Part shown: positions 8,419 through 17,369 of the stretch, piece after piece
How the letters are laid out: every line of letters begins with the position of its first letter
How positions within the stretch are numbered: the stretch's first letter is position 1
Source of the DNA: Isosphaeraceae bacterium
GTDB taxonomy: Bacteria; Planctomycetota; Planctomycetia; Isosphaerales; Isosphaeraceae
Reading direction: 5' to 3'
DNA: 64,000 nucleotides
NCBI GenBank assembly: GCA_026004735.1
Contig: BPJS01000001.1
Coordinates: 2,232,001-2,296,000 of the forward strand
The notes under the pieces: model-generated
What the model was told of the DNA's origin: nothing
The model's input: the letters and a program-made list of their open reading frames with translations, nothing else
Databases searched by the model: none
Position numbers and translations under genes: made by a program

Positions 8419-11400
8419 TCAAGACCGCCTCTCGCCAGGCTCCGCCGACTGCGGCCTGGTTTCCGCCGCCGGAGCGGCCTCGACCTCGACCGCAGGCGCG
8501 GTCTCACGTGGCTCGACCGGCTCGACCGGGCCAGCCGGGTCGCTCGGCCGCGCTTCGTCGTTGGACGCCGCGGACCCGCTTGCCGGTGGCGCACTCGGCG
8601 GGGCAGGGGAGGACTCAGGAAAGGCCGTCGCGCTCGGCGCAGCCGCTGCGCCCGTCTGCGGATCTCCAGGCTCGGACGGGACTGGTTGCCCAAGCCTCTC
8701 CAGGTAGTAGACCAGCAGAGCGCGGATCGGATGCTGAGGATTGATCTCGAGCGCTCGGCGGAAATGGGTCGCCGCACCAGTCTGACGGACCGTCCCATCC
8801 TCTTCGAGAACATCTTGAGGAATGCCCGCCTCGAGCAGGCACAGGCCAAGCTCCGCCTCCCATTGGGCCTCGTTGTCCAGGTAGCCCGGACTGCCCGGCA
8901 CGCCGGTGATATCGAGAACCGTTCGGGTCGCAGCCACTGGCTCGCCGCGAAGCACCCCGATCGCCGCCTCCAGAGCCTGACCCACGGCGGCCTGCCGGAC
9001 CGGCGGCAGGGCGTAGTTTTCCCAATAATTTGCGGCGTAGGTATGGTAACCGAGCAGAAGATTGACCAAACCCTGGCGGTACGCGGCCGTGCCCGGCCCG
9101 GTCGAGAGCGACGGGTCGCCGATCCCAGTGGCTTCCAACAGGTCGTAGGCCTTATCCGGCTGCCCAGTCTGGCAGTACAGGTCCACAAGACTCCAGCGCA
9201 CCGCTGCGGGACTGATCCCCAGATTCTCCGCGGCCAGCAACTCCTCGAGCGCTAGCCCCGGAAAGCCCGCCGAGACCAGATAGTCGGCCCGTTGGATCGG
9301 ATTGGTTAGACCGGCCGCCGCGCGCTCCTCCAAACCTGCCCGCAACCGCTCGATCTGTTCGTCAATCTGGGCGATCCGTTCCTCGAGCGCCTCGGGAAAC
9401 GTCCCCGGTGAGACCAGCTTACGCGCGGCCACATACGCATCCCGGGCCAGATCGAGCGCCCGGTTCGATTCATAGAGCTGCCCCAGTTCCACGTAGCGGT
9501 CGGCTCGCGCTTCCCGGTCGCCTCGTGCTCGTGGCGGCGGCGCCGTCTCGATCGCAAACCGCATCTCCGCCAGACGCTGCCGATAACGGAAATTGATGTG
9601 CTCAATCGGCTCGACCGCTGGCCGATCGGTCGGCCGGCCCCGATCCAGGATCGCCAGCTCCGCATTCGTCAGCGTCAAGTAGGCGTTCTGGAGAATCAAA
9701 TGCCCCAGATAGTCATCGGGATCCCGCGCCAAAACCCGCCGCGCCTCGCGAATCGCCATCAACGCCAGCGCCGGATCCGGCTCCGGTGCCGTCCGGGCCG
9801 CATCCAACCACCGGTCCGCGGCATAGATTGGCGGTCGAGGTGGCTGAACCGCGCGGTAGCGCAAAATGTGATCTAGCCACGAAGTCCCCGCCGGCGGCCG
9901 GTCCGGCGACGCTTGCGGATCATATCGCCCGTAGACCACCTTCGCCGCGTCCAGCCGCTGATCCCGAAAGACGGTCACATCCTTCGACGGGGCATCCGCT
10001 CGTCCAAAGACCACAGCGTTCCCACCGTCGTACAGCCGCACCCAGGACGAACTCGATAGCATTGCGTTGTAGACCGGCGCATCCCGTCGGGACGGATTGA
10101 CCATCACCGCGGTAATCCCCGCCCCCTCACCGCCATAGCGAGAGAGCAGCGGCTCCCAACGCGAGCGATCGTCGTCCAACAAGGCCGACCGAATCGCCTG
10201 CAAATCGCGTCGAATCTCCTGATCGTACAACCCCCGCCGGTTGTCGATAAACGGCTTGCGCTCCGGGGCTTCCCAGATCAACGCATCTCCATGCGAAGGC
10301 GTCAGATTGAGCACCCGACCTTCCAGCGGCAACGACCGCAGAAACCGCGCCGCGTCGACAGCCAGGTTGGAATCGTCGTAACCAAGCCCAAACCGCGGAT
10401 CCCCCGGCCGACTCGCGTAACCGGTAATCGCCAGAAAACATAACGCAAAAATACCCAGAATCGTCACCGCCCGGCCGCCGTCGGACCACAACTTCCAGCC
10501 CATCCCCACCCGGCCCTCAGCGCCATATCGCCCCAGATACCATTCCTGGCCATTCAGACTGAGCACCCCCGCCAGAACCAGACCTACAAACGGCGCCCAC
10601 TGGATCCGCCCCGCCCACATCACCACCGCCGCCAGATACGCCAGAAACCGCGACCAGCGGAAGTTGCGGTAATTCAGCACGAACGAGATCAACCCCAACC
10701 AAACCACGAAGCCATAGAAAAGCCGAACCGCCAACGCCGCCTGGTCCCCGAGCAACCCAAACTCACGGTCGCTGATCGGTCCAAAGAACCCCAACTGATC
10801 CTGCGTCAAAACCTCGTCGCCGCCACCGCCCGCCAGCCGGATCACCGACTTGCCGATCGGAACCAACGCTTCCTCGAACAACCGATAGGTCGATGGATTG
10901 AGCAGACAAACCAGCACCGATCCCCCCAAAACCCCCAACGCCTGCGCCGGTCGAACCGTTACCGCTTCGCGCCGACGCCTGATGCCGGCTTCGGCCAGCA
11001 GCCCCAGGGTCCAGACCGCGGCGACGATCAACCCAAAGCCCACCGTCTCGCTGGAGTTGGCCCAAACCAAAAACACCGCCGGCAACGCCCATGCCGCCCA
11101 CCGCCGACCCAGATTCGACCACGCATGCAGCAAAACCATCCCCACCGCCAACCAGACTAACCCCCAGCACTCCGGCGTCACGGCATCGAATCCGTGCGCC
11201 AGTCCGCCCAGGCCCAATTGGACCCATCGCCCCTGCACGGCAGCCGGGGTGACAAACCCGCCCAAGGCCACCATCGCCGCGATCGCCGACCACCACAGCC
11301 CCGGCCCGGGCCGACGAAGCTGCATCAGCAACCACGCCGCCAGGGTCAACAACCCAGCGTGCATCAACACAAGGGCCGATGCGCCGGCCCAACGACCTCG

Positions 11401-11781
11401 CTCTGGGTCGGTATCGCTCCGAAATAGCCGCTCGGCCAGACCGTACACCTGGGCTCCCACCACCTCAAAGAGCCATGGAACGTTGACCCAGGTCTGGCCT
11501 TCACGCGTGTACGAAAACACGTCGCGGGTGATCGGGCCACCCTGCGCGATCACCTGACCAGCTTTCAACAACGGCCAGATCGACGTATGGCCGATCGGCC
11601 GCAGCGCTACCAAAAACACCAGCACCAAAACCCCACCCGCCACATACCGATCCAAGTACCGGTTCCAGGCCAGCACCCGCTCCGGCGTCCAAGGCTCACT
11701 CTCGCGAGCGGGCAGTTCCGGTCCGTTCCCCTCGGGCGGCGTAATGGCAACACCCGCCTCAGTCGGTTTCGACGGCGTCAT
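8419..11781 (-). CDS. Large membrane protein with C-terminal tetratricopeptide-type helices
   Basis: A protein of 1120 residues. Residues about 45-470 contain ten or more hydrophobic segments. A soluble part follows with several helical pairs of TPR character (for example ELGQLYESNRALDLARDAYV and LVDLYCQTGQPDKAYDLLE). The last 90 residues are a Pro/Ala/Glu-rich tail. The loop after the first membrane segment (ALRPIGHTSIWPLLKAGQ) recurs, as I recall, in planctomycete homologues without assigned function. It may be an envelope assembly or glycosyltransferase-like protein, but no catalytic motif was identified. It is convergent with the secreted-protein gene at 8404 (14 bases apart) and divergent from the glycosyltransferase at 12028. 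Confidence 0.7.
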   Translation of the reverse strand: MTPSKPTEAGVAITPPEGNGPELPARESEPWTPERVLAWNRYLDRYVAGGVLVLVFLVALRPIGHTSIWPLLKAGQVIAQGGPITRDVFSYTREGQTWVNVPWLFEVVGAQVYGLAERLFRSDTDPERGRWAGASALVLMHAGLLTLAAWLLMQLRRPGPGLWWSAIAAMVALGGFVTPAAVQGRWVQLGLGGLAHGFDAVTPECWGLVWLAVGMVLLHAWSNLGRRWAAWALPAVFLVWANSSETVGFGLIVAAVWTLGLLAEAGIRRRREAVTVRPAQALGVLGGSVLVCLLNPSTYRLFEEALVPIGKSVIRLAGGGGDEVLTQDQLGFFGPISDREFGLLGDQAALAVRLFYGFVVWLGLISFVLNYRNFRWSRFLAYLAAVVMWAGRIQWAPFVGLVLAGVLSLNGQEWYLGRYGAEGRVGMGWKLWSDGGRAVTILGIFALCFLAITGYASRPGDPRFGLGYDDSNLAVDAARFLRSLPLEGRVLNLTPSHGDALIWEAPERKPFIDNRRGLYDQEIRRDLQAIRSALLDDDRSRWEPLLSRYGGEGAGITAVMVNPSRRDAPVYNAMLSSSSWVRLYDGGNAVVFGRADAPSKDVTVFRDQRLDAAKVVYGRYDPQASPDRPPAGTSWLDHILRYRAVQPPRPPIYAADRWLDAARTAPEPDPALALMAIREARRVLARDPDDYLGHLILQNAYLTLTNAELAILDRGRPTDRPAVEPIEHINFRYRQRLAEMRFAIETAPPPRARGDREARADRYVELGQLYESNRALDLARDAYVAARKLVSPGTFPEALEERIAQIDEQIERLRAGLEERAAAGLTNPIQRADYLVSAGFPGLALEELLAAENLGISPAAVRWSLVDLYCQTGQPDKAYDLLEATGIGDPSLSTGPGTAAYRQGLVNLLLGYHTYAANYWENYALPPVRQAAVGQALEAAIGVLRGEPVAATRTVLDITGVPGSPGYLDNEAQWEAELGLCLLEAGIPQDVLEEDGTVRQTGAATHFRRALEINPQHPIRALLVYYLERLGQPVPSEPGDPQTGAAAAPSATAFPESSPAPPSAPPASGSAASNDEARPSDPAGPVEPVEPRETAPAVEVEAAPAAETRPQSAEPGERRS

Positions 11782-11851
11782 GGAGCATCGACCAATAGAC
11801 GTGGCTTGTCAGGTCGCGGCAGGCCCCCGCGATCCACCGAACAATGAGCTT

Positions 11852-11881
11852 ATGTTATTCCCATCACAAAGGATGCGTCAA
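11852..11881 (-). promoter_or_regulatory. Candidate sigma-70 promoter for the membrane-TPR gene
   Basis: Read on the minus strand: TTGACG (11881-11876), an 18-base spacer, then TAACAT (11857-11852). The site is 70 bases upstream of the start at 11781 in an otherwise empty divergent intergenic region. The -35 matches five of six consensus bases and the -10 four of six. Confidence 0.4.
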
Positions 11882-11934
11882 GGGTCCGCCCCCTGATGAC
11901 CCCAACCGCCGATCGGCTCGTCGGGCTGCGTTCG

Positions 11935-11963
11935 TTGACTTGGCTGGCAGCCCGCTCCACAAT
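11935..11963 (+). promoter_or_regulatory. Candidate sigma-70 promoter for the GT2/BshC-like pair
   Basis: TTGACT (11935-11940), a 17-base spacer and CACAAT (11958-11963). It lies 64 bases upstream of the GT2 start at 12028, on the other side of the divergent region from the minus-strand promoter candidate. Confidence 0.4.
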
Positions 11964-12027
11964 AAGCCTCGTTGCCGTTCCTGATCCTTAAAAAGTGTTC
12001 CTCGCCCCGAAATCGGTTCTTCAAACC

Positions 12028-12747
12028 ATGCGCATTTTGACGGCCATTCCGGTCTACAACGAGGCACGGCATATCGTGCCCGTTCTCGAGGCCGTCAGCC
12101 GTTACGCTGGCGAAATTCTCGTCGTCGACGATGGTTCCACCGACCAGACGCCCCAGATTCTGGCCAACGTGCCGGGCATCCGGGTTCTCCGCCACCACCG
12201 CAACCTGGGTTACGGCGCCGCTTTGCGAACCGCCTTCGCGGCTGCTCTCGAAGGCCCCTACGATGGCTTGGTCACCCTCGATTGCGACGGCCAGCACGAA
12301 CCGTCGCTGATCCCGGAAATCGCCGCGCCGCTGGCCGACTACGACATCGTTTCCGGCAGCCGCTACCTGAAAACCTTCGACCCGTCGCAGGCGCCCCCCG
12401 AAGATCGCCGCCGGATCAACGTCGAAGTCACCCGCTGGCTCAACCAATGCCTCCAGTTCAACCTGACTGACGCCTTCTGCGGCTTCAAAGCCTACCGCAC
12501 ATCCGCCCTCCGCCAGATCGAGACCCACGACCCCGGCTATGCCATGCCGTTGGAGGTCTGGGTGCAAGCCGCGGCCCACAACCTGTCGGTCACCGAAGTC
12601 CCCGTACCTCTGATCTACCTCGACGAGGCACGCGCCTTCGGTGGCGCCTTGGACGACCCGGCCGCACGCCTCCAGCACTATCGCCGGGTCTTCCGCGCCG
12701 CGCTAGATCGTGCCGGTTTACGCCCGGTCGGGAGCGGCTGTGCATGA
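12028..12747 (+). CDS. Family 2 glycosyltransferase
   Basis: A protein of 239 residues from ATG 12028. It has the GT-A fold signatures of family 2: AIPVYNEARHI at the N-terminus, VVDDGSTDQT near residues 32-41, and a metal/sugar-nucleotide DxD-type motif DCDGQHEP near residue 88. A conserved GFKAYR segment follows. No membrane segments are evident, so it is probably a cytoplasmic or peripheral enzyme adding a sugar to a lipid or polymer; it most resembles dolichyl-phosphate mannosyltransferase-like enzymes. Its last bases overlap the next start (ATGA at 12744), so translation of the two genes is probably coupled. Donor and acceptor unknown. Confidence 0.85.
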   Translation: MRILTAIPVYNEARHIVPVLEAVSRYAGEILVVDDGSTDQTPQILANVPGIRVLRHHRNLGYGAALRTAFAAALEGPYDGLVTLDCDGQHEPSLIPEIAAPLADYDIVSGSRYLKTFDPSQAPPEDRRRINVEVTRWLNQCLQFNLTDAFCGFKAYRTSALRQIETHDPGYAMPLEVWVQAAAHNLSVTEVPVPLIYLDEARAFGGALDDPAARLQHYRRVFRAALDRAGLRPVGSGCA

Positions 12748-14327
12748 GCCCCCGCCGGCTCCGCGCCCCGGCGGCAGACGGCGAGCTGCTGGCGGATCCT
12801 CCGCTCGATCAGGCGGGCAGGCTCGTTGCCTCCAACCGGCACCGCCTAGAGACCTGGAACGACCCAATCCAGGGACAACCTGCTTCCCAGCTCCGTCGCG
12901 AAGCTCAGGCTGCCCTTCTTGAGCTTGCCGGACGAGCGGCCGATCAATCGGCCCCAAACGCCCCCTGGATCCTCACCGGCCACCAGCCCGAGTTGTTCCA
13001 TCCCGGCGTCTGGGCCAAAAATTTCGCTCTCGGGGTCCTGGCGCGCCAGCTTCAGGCCTTCCCGGTCCATTTGATCGTCGATAACGACCTGCCCAAGGCA
13101 CCGGTCATCCGAGTCCCAAACCGCGATCCCAGTGGCGGCCAACTCCGTCTGATCCCGGTTCCGTTCGACTCGGCCGCCTCTGAGGTCCCCTACGAGGACT
13201 GGTCCATCCGCGATCCCGCCCTCTTTCAATCGTTCCCCGATCGCGTCCTTCGTTACCTGGGCGGACTGGTCCCTCGCCCGCTGATCGAATCCTTTTGGCC
13301 CCTTGTGGTTGCGGAGACCTCGGGGCCGATCCATCCGGCCCGCCGCTTCGCACTCGCCCGCGCGTCGATCGAGCGTCAGTGGGGACTCCACCTGACGCAA
13401 CTGCCCCTGAGCAGCCTGGGCGCGACGGCTCCGTTCCTCCGCTTCGCCTGCCACCTGTTCGCCCACGCCGAGCCGTTCCGCTCGATCCACAACGCCGCCC
13501 TCCAGGAATACCGCCAGCTCAACCGTATCCGCAGCAAAAACCACCCCGTTCCCGACCTGATCGCCGAGGACGGCTGGGTCGAGACCCCCTTCTGGGTCTG
13601 GACCCGCTCCCAACCACGTCGCCGACCCTTGCTGGTTCGGAGCCGCAACGGCCGCGTCGAACTCCGCCCCGCCGGTCTCCCCCCCCTCGCCGCCGACCTC
13701 CCCCTCCAACCACTGGGCAATGCCGATCAGGCCATCCCGATCCTCCAGATGCTCGCCTCTCAAGGCGTCCGCATCCGCACCCGCGCGCTGACCACCACCC
13801 TCTTCGCGCGGCTCTTCCTCGGCGACCTGTTCCTCCACGGAATCGGGGGCGCCAAGTACGACGAACTCGGCGACACGATCATCACCCGCTTTTTCCGAAT
13901 CACCCCGCCGGCCTACCTGGTCGTCTCCCAGACCATCTGGCTTGGCTTGCCCGACTACGCCGACGCTGAATCCAACCTCCGACATGCCCGAACCCTCGCC
14001 CGCGACCTGATTTACAACCCCGATCGCCACTTACCCCCCCACCACGACCCAGAGTTTGACGTTCTTCGAGAGCGCAAGATTCAATGGATCAAGACGGTCG
14101 GCTCGACCCACCGGGACCGCGTCGAGCGCTGGCGACGCCTTCGCGAATGCAACCAGCGGCTGGCCGCCGCTGTGTCTCAAAGCCTGACACAGCAATATGA
14201 TCGGATCGCTCAATTGTCCTTCGAGGAAGCCTGGAACCGGGTCGCTCACACCCGCGACCTCGCCTTCGTCCTTCATGATTCCGACCGCCTCCGCGCGGCC
14301 TTCGCCCGCTTGGGCCAATGGAGCTGA
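12744..14327 (+). CDS. BshC-like protein (distant bacillithiol cysteine-adding enzyme family)
   Basis: A protein of 527 residues, close to BshC (about 540). Three places line up with BshC landmarks: TGHQPELFHPG (residues 78-88) against TGQQPGLF in BshC; VDNDLPK (112-118) where BshC has an acidic EDHD-like motif; and HGIGGAKYDELGD (about 364-376) against the BshC glycine-rich segment. BshC adds cysteine to glucosaminyl-malate in the last step of bacillithiol synthesis. The DND replacement and the lack of bshA or bshB nearby make the function open. It overlaps the GT2 gene by four bases, which suggests a shared pathway. The family assignment is by recalled motifs and is moderately uncertain. 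Confidence 0.5.
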   Translation: MSPRRLRAPAADGELLADPPLDQAGRLVASNRHRLETWNDPIQGQPASQLRREAQAALLELAGRAADQSAPNAPWILTGHQPELFHPGVWAKNFALGVLARQLQAFPVHLIVDNDLPKAPVIRVPNRDPSGGQLRLIPVPFDSAASEVPYEDWSIRDPALFQSFPDRVLRYLGGLVPRPLIESFWPLVVAETSGPIHPARRFALARASIERQWGLHLTQLPLSSLGATAPFLRFACHLFAHAEPFRSIHNAALQEYRQLNRIRSKNHPVPDLIAEDGWVETPFWVWTRSQPRRRPLLVRSRNGRVELRPAGLPPLAADLPLQPLGNADQAIPILQMLASQGVRIRTRALTTTLFARLFLGDLFLHGIGGAKYDELGDTIITRFFRITPPAYLVVSQTIWLGLPDYADAESNLRHARTLARDLIYNPDRHLPPHHDPEFDVLRERKIQWIKTVGSTHRDRVERWRRLRECNQRLAAAVSQSLTQQYDRIAQLSFEEAWNRVAHTRDLAFVLHDSDRLRAAFARLGQWS

Positions 14328-14510
14328 TCGAGCCGTTGTCTAACTCCTGACCAGGTCGAGCGCTGCGTTTTTTTGAACCAGACCAGAGCGGTTCGACGTA
14401 TTGGGCCTTAGAATAATCCGTAAGCCACTCGGACGAGGTCGACCACGCTCGAGTTCTTGGCAAGTCGGTTTTCAGATTGTCCCCTTCTTAACCGTTCGGA
14501 AGTCGCTGTC

Positions 14511-15788
14511 GTGGCCACGAATACGCTCGCCCTTGACCTCAACCTGCCGTTTCGCAAAGGGGCTGTCGAATACACTCCAGGCCATGAGGCCGATCATGAA
14601 GCGGTCTACCAGACCTTATTGAATGTATTTCATCGTCCCGATCGGGATGATTTCCTCGCGACGCTCAGCGATCCAGCCTACCGTCCCGAACAGCGCCTAT
14701 TGGTCAAGGTTGGCGGTAAGATCGCCAGCCACGTCTATCTCACCGACCGCCAGATCCGCCTCGCGGGTGAGGTGGCTCGGCTCCACGGCGTGATGTGGGT
14801 AGGGACTCTCCCCGAATACCGTGGCCGCGGTTTCGCCCAAAACTTGATCCGCCTGGCCAGCCAGCGGGCCAGAAAGCAGGGTGCCCTTCTCATGACCGCC
14901 TCCACCTCCATGCCCGAGTTCTTCAAGCCGCTTGGGTGGGGCGTATGCGGGCGTCATGGGATCGGCTTGATTCCGAGCCGCAATCTGCCAACTGGCAACG
15001 AAGGCGCCCTGGAAGTCCGCGGGCCAGCCTGGCAGGTGCGCCCCTGGCGCCAGGTCGAACTCGGTGACCTGATGCGGCTCTACGAGCTTCAGTTCGCCGA
15101 GACCCCAGGCTCTCTGGTCCGTTCCGAGGAATATTGGCGCTGGATGGTCAACCGTCGAATCCAGCACGTTATCTGGATCGCCTGCCTCGGCGACGCGGTC
15201 CACGGCTACGCCTTCGTCAAGGACCACAAAGTCCTCGAAATCGCCGTCGACCCAGCCCACCCGGACGCACTCCCAGCCCTGTTTGGCCGCATCCGGTCCG
15301 AGGCTCTAGAGCGAGCCTATCCGGAGGTGATCCTCCACGCCCCGCCCGACCACGTCGCCATGCAACAGCTCAAAGCCTCCGGCGGCAAAATTCTCCATCG
15401 CGAGGAATGGGAGGGCGACGTCCAGATGTATCACGCGCCCGACCCCGGCCTACTCCTGGCTCGCCTGCTTCCTCAGATCGCCCGCCATGCCAAACAGGCC
15501 GGCGCGGCTCTCCCGCTCGACCTCGGCCTGAGCATCGGCGATCAACGCTTCCTGATTCACATTGCCGCCGGCAAGTCGTCTCGGATCGAGTCGGGCAAGC
15601 TCGGGCGCCGCCACCTCACCCTCTCCGGAGGCTCGTTTGTCCGGCTGCTCCTGGGTCATTCGAGCATCGACCACCTGATCTCCGAAGACCGCGTCGTTGC
15701 GTCGTCGGCGACCGCCATCGAGGCCGCCCGGCTTCTCTTCCCCCCCCGGATCCTCTGGCGCAGTCCGCTCGACTGCGTCGCCGCCTGA
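14511..15788 (+). CDS. Eis-like GNAT N-acetyltransferase with C-terminal sterol-carrier-like domain
   Basis: About 425 residues from GTG 14511, preceded by GGAAG at 8 bases; an in-frame TTG at 14457 is an alternative. The first domain has the GNAT acetyl-CoA loop in GTLPEYRGRGFAQNLI (about residues 103-118), followed by FFKPLGWG. The middle region is a second GNAT-like domain (ALEIAVDPAH type strand). The C-terminal 100 residues resemble an SCP2-like lid (FLIHIAAGKSS). This three-part layout is that of Eis/YpeA-type acetyltransferases, which acetylate amino groups on small molecules or peptides. Substrate unknown. A TAGAAT at 14409-14414 could be a -10 element, but no matching -35 was found. 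Confidence 0.75.
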   Translation: MATNTLALDLNLPFRKGAVEYTPGHEADHEAVYQTLLNVFHRPDRDDFLATLSDPAYRPEQRLLVKVGGKIASHVYLTDRQIRLAGEVARLHGVMWVGTLPEYRGRGFAQNLIRLASQRARKQGALLMTASTSMPEFFKPLGWGVCGRHGIGLIPSRNLPTGNEGALEVRGPAWQVRPWRQVELGDLMRLYELQFAETPGSLVRSEEYWRWMVNRRIQHVIWIACLGDAVHGYAFVKDHKVLEIAVDPAHPDALPALFGRIRSEALERAYPEVILHAPPDHVAMQQLKASGGKILHREEWEGDVQMYHAPDPGLLLARLLPQIARHAKQAGAALPLDLGLSIGDQRFLIHIAAGKSSRIESGKLGRRHLTLSGGSFVRLLLGHSSIDHLISEDRVVASSATAIEAARLLFPPRILWRSPLDCVAA

Positions 15789-15794
15789 GCCGGT

Positions 15795-16634
15795 CTAGAT
15801 CGTCGTCGTATAGCCCTCCATCCACTCGGTTTCGTCTTCCGGTTCCGCAAACAACGGCCGCCGAGTCGCAAAAAAACGCCGCACCGACTCAGTCCCCAGA
15901 TAGACCCCCAGTCCGCTCAACACCAGCAACCCCCCTGTCCCGAGTACCATCCGCACGATCGTGGGCTGGTCGAGGCCGACACCCTGCCGGCCCCAGAGCG
16001 GCACCAGAAACGCCCAGACCAGATCCACCACCGCCGCAAGGATCAGACCACCGGCCAAGGGCCGGACCCGAAAACCCCTCAAAAACTGAATCCCCCCGTA
16101 CAGCCCCAGCCAAGCCACGACGCCGCAGACTGACCCGAGCACCCAGCCAAACCACTCCGGCCTTAGGACAATCAGGCTCCCCAGGCCGAGAGACCCGACG
16201 ATCGCCCCCCCGCCGACGATCCAGACCCCCACCGGCGTCGGCGGCAGCCGATCCGCTTCTGGCTCAATCACCCGGATCTGCCCGGCCACCCATTGACCGG
16301 TCTCCTGATCCCAGCCACAGACCGGGCAGATCGACATCCCCACCGGCACATGCCCATCGCAGGAAGAGCATCGTCGGGCCCTGCGCCGCGCATCGCCGGG
16401 CTGCTCCGGCCGCCGCGGGGGGAGCGGCATGCTGATCAAGGCTTCCGCATCCGCCAGCGGACCTCCCCGACGCGACCGACCCACTGCTAGTTCCGCCAGG
16501 CTTCGATCACTGCCCGGCGCCTCGGCCACCCGAAACCGGACCCGACAACCCGGACAACGCAACCATCCCCCCTGCGCGTCCGCCGGGGCGCGAACAAGCC
16601 GACCACAATTCGGGCACTCCCCAGCCAACATCAT
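15795..16634 (-). CDS. Zinc-ribbon membrane protein
   Basis: A protein of 279 residues. I start it at ATG 16634, which has GGGGGAAG just upstream and overlaps the SRPBCC stop by four bases (ATGA). Two zinc-ribbon units are visible: CPNCG/CPGC at the N-terminus and CSSC/CPVC near residues 89-107. Four hydrophobic segments fill the C-terminal half. Proteins of this design are frequent in planctomycetes and mostly uncharacterised; the ribbon probably binds zinc on the cytoplasmic face. The overlap suggests co-translation with the SRPBCC protein. Confidence 0.7.
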   Translation of the reverse strand: MMLAGECPNCGRLVRAPADAQGGWLRCPGCRVRFRVAEAPGSDRSLAELAVGRSRRGGPLADAEALISMPLPPRRPEQPGDARRRARRCSSCDGHVPVGMSICPVCGWDQETGQWVAGQIRVIEPEADRLPPTPVGVWIVGGGAIVGSLGLGSLIVLRPEWFGWVLGSVCGVVAWLGLYGGIQFLRGFRVRPLAGGLILAAVVDLVWAFLVPLWGRQGVGLDQPTIVRMVLGTGGLLVLSGLGVYLGTESVRRFFATRRPLFAEPEDETEWMEGYTTTI

Positions 16635-17167
16635 CGGCTTCCCCCGTCCGATGATTCCGACGGCGGAGAGCTTTGGGCCGCTCCTCCCGAATCGGTGACC
16701 GGCCGCGTTCTCCATTCACCCGACTCGACCAGCCGCCGCGTCCGCTCGTGGCGGTCGGCAAACGCACGCTCGAGCTGCGCCGCCACGTTCATTTGCTGCA
16801 TCAGGAATCCGATCAGACCGCCGGAAAGCTCATAGTCGATTTCGTCCCGGAGCAGCGTTCCCCCCGCCCCGTCGTCGAGAAACCGATGACGGTGATACCA
16901 GCTCCGAAACGGCCCCCGCACCTGCCGATCGGCGAAGCCATGCGGCGGGTCGTACTCGGTATGCTCGGCCAGCCAGTCGACCTTTAACGGTCCAACCCAA
17001 ATCCTCACGCCGACGCAAGAGCCAACCCGCAGACTGCCGTCATCGCGGAAGACTTCCAGGCGCATCCCGGGCGGCGTCAGCCGGAGCAGGGCACCGGGCG
17101 ACTCGTGAAACGCAAACACCTCGGCCGGAGACGCTGCGATCCTCGACTCCTTGACAAACCGCGCCAT
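16631..17167 (-). CDS. SRPBCC / START-like ligand-binding protein
   Basis: A protein of 178 residues. The start is ATG 17167; a GTG immediately upstream at 17170 is equally possible. The N-terminal pattern FVKESRIAASPAEVFAFHES, the conserved GPLKVDWLAEHTEY strand and the GGTLLRDEIDYEL segment are typical of the SRPBCC (polyketide cyclase/dehydrase) fold, a helix-grip hydrophobic pocket. Many bacterial members bind lipids or act as dehydratases; ligand unknown. The C-terminal tail is Ser/Gly-rich and probably disordered. First gene of a two-gene unit with the zinc-ribbon protein. Confidence 0.78.
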   Translation of the reverse strand: MARFVKESRIAASPAEVFAFHESPGALLRLTPPGMRLEVFRDDGSLRVGSCVGVRIWVGPLKVDWLAEHTEYDPPHGFADRQVRGPFRSWYHRHRFLDDGAGGTLLRDEIDYELSGGLIGFLMQQMNVAAQLERAFADRHERTRRLVESGEWRTRPVTDSGGAAQSSPPSESSDGGSR

Positions 17168-17369
17168 CACGTCGCGCCCTCGCCTCCGGACTCCGGATCC
17201 GATTCCACCCCTCTCCTTTCATCCTACGCATCAGCCCAAATCACGGTCTTGTTTTGCCCCGTTGCACTTGCCCGGCCCCTCGGCGACGATTGCCTATACT
17301 CCCGGTCCGGACCGGATCCATGGCCTGTGACCAGCCACTCTTACCAATTACGGAAACGAGGCAACCTTC

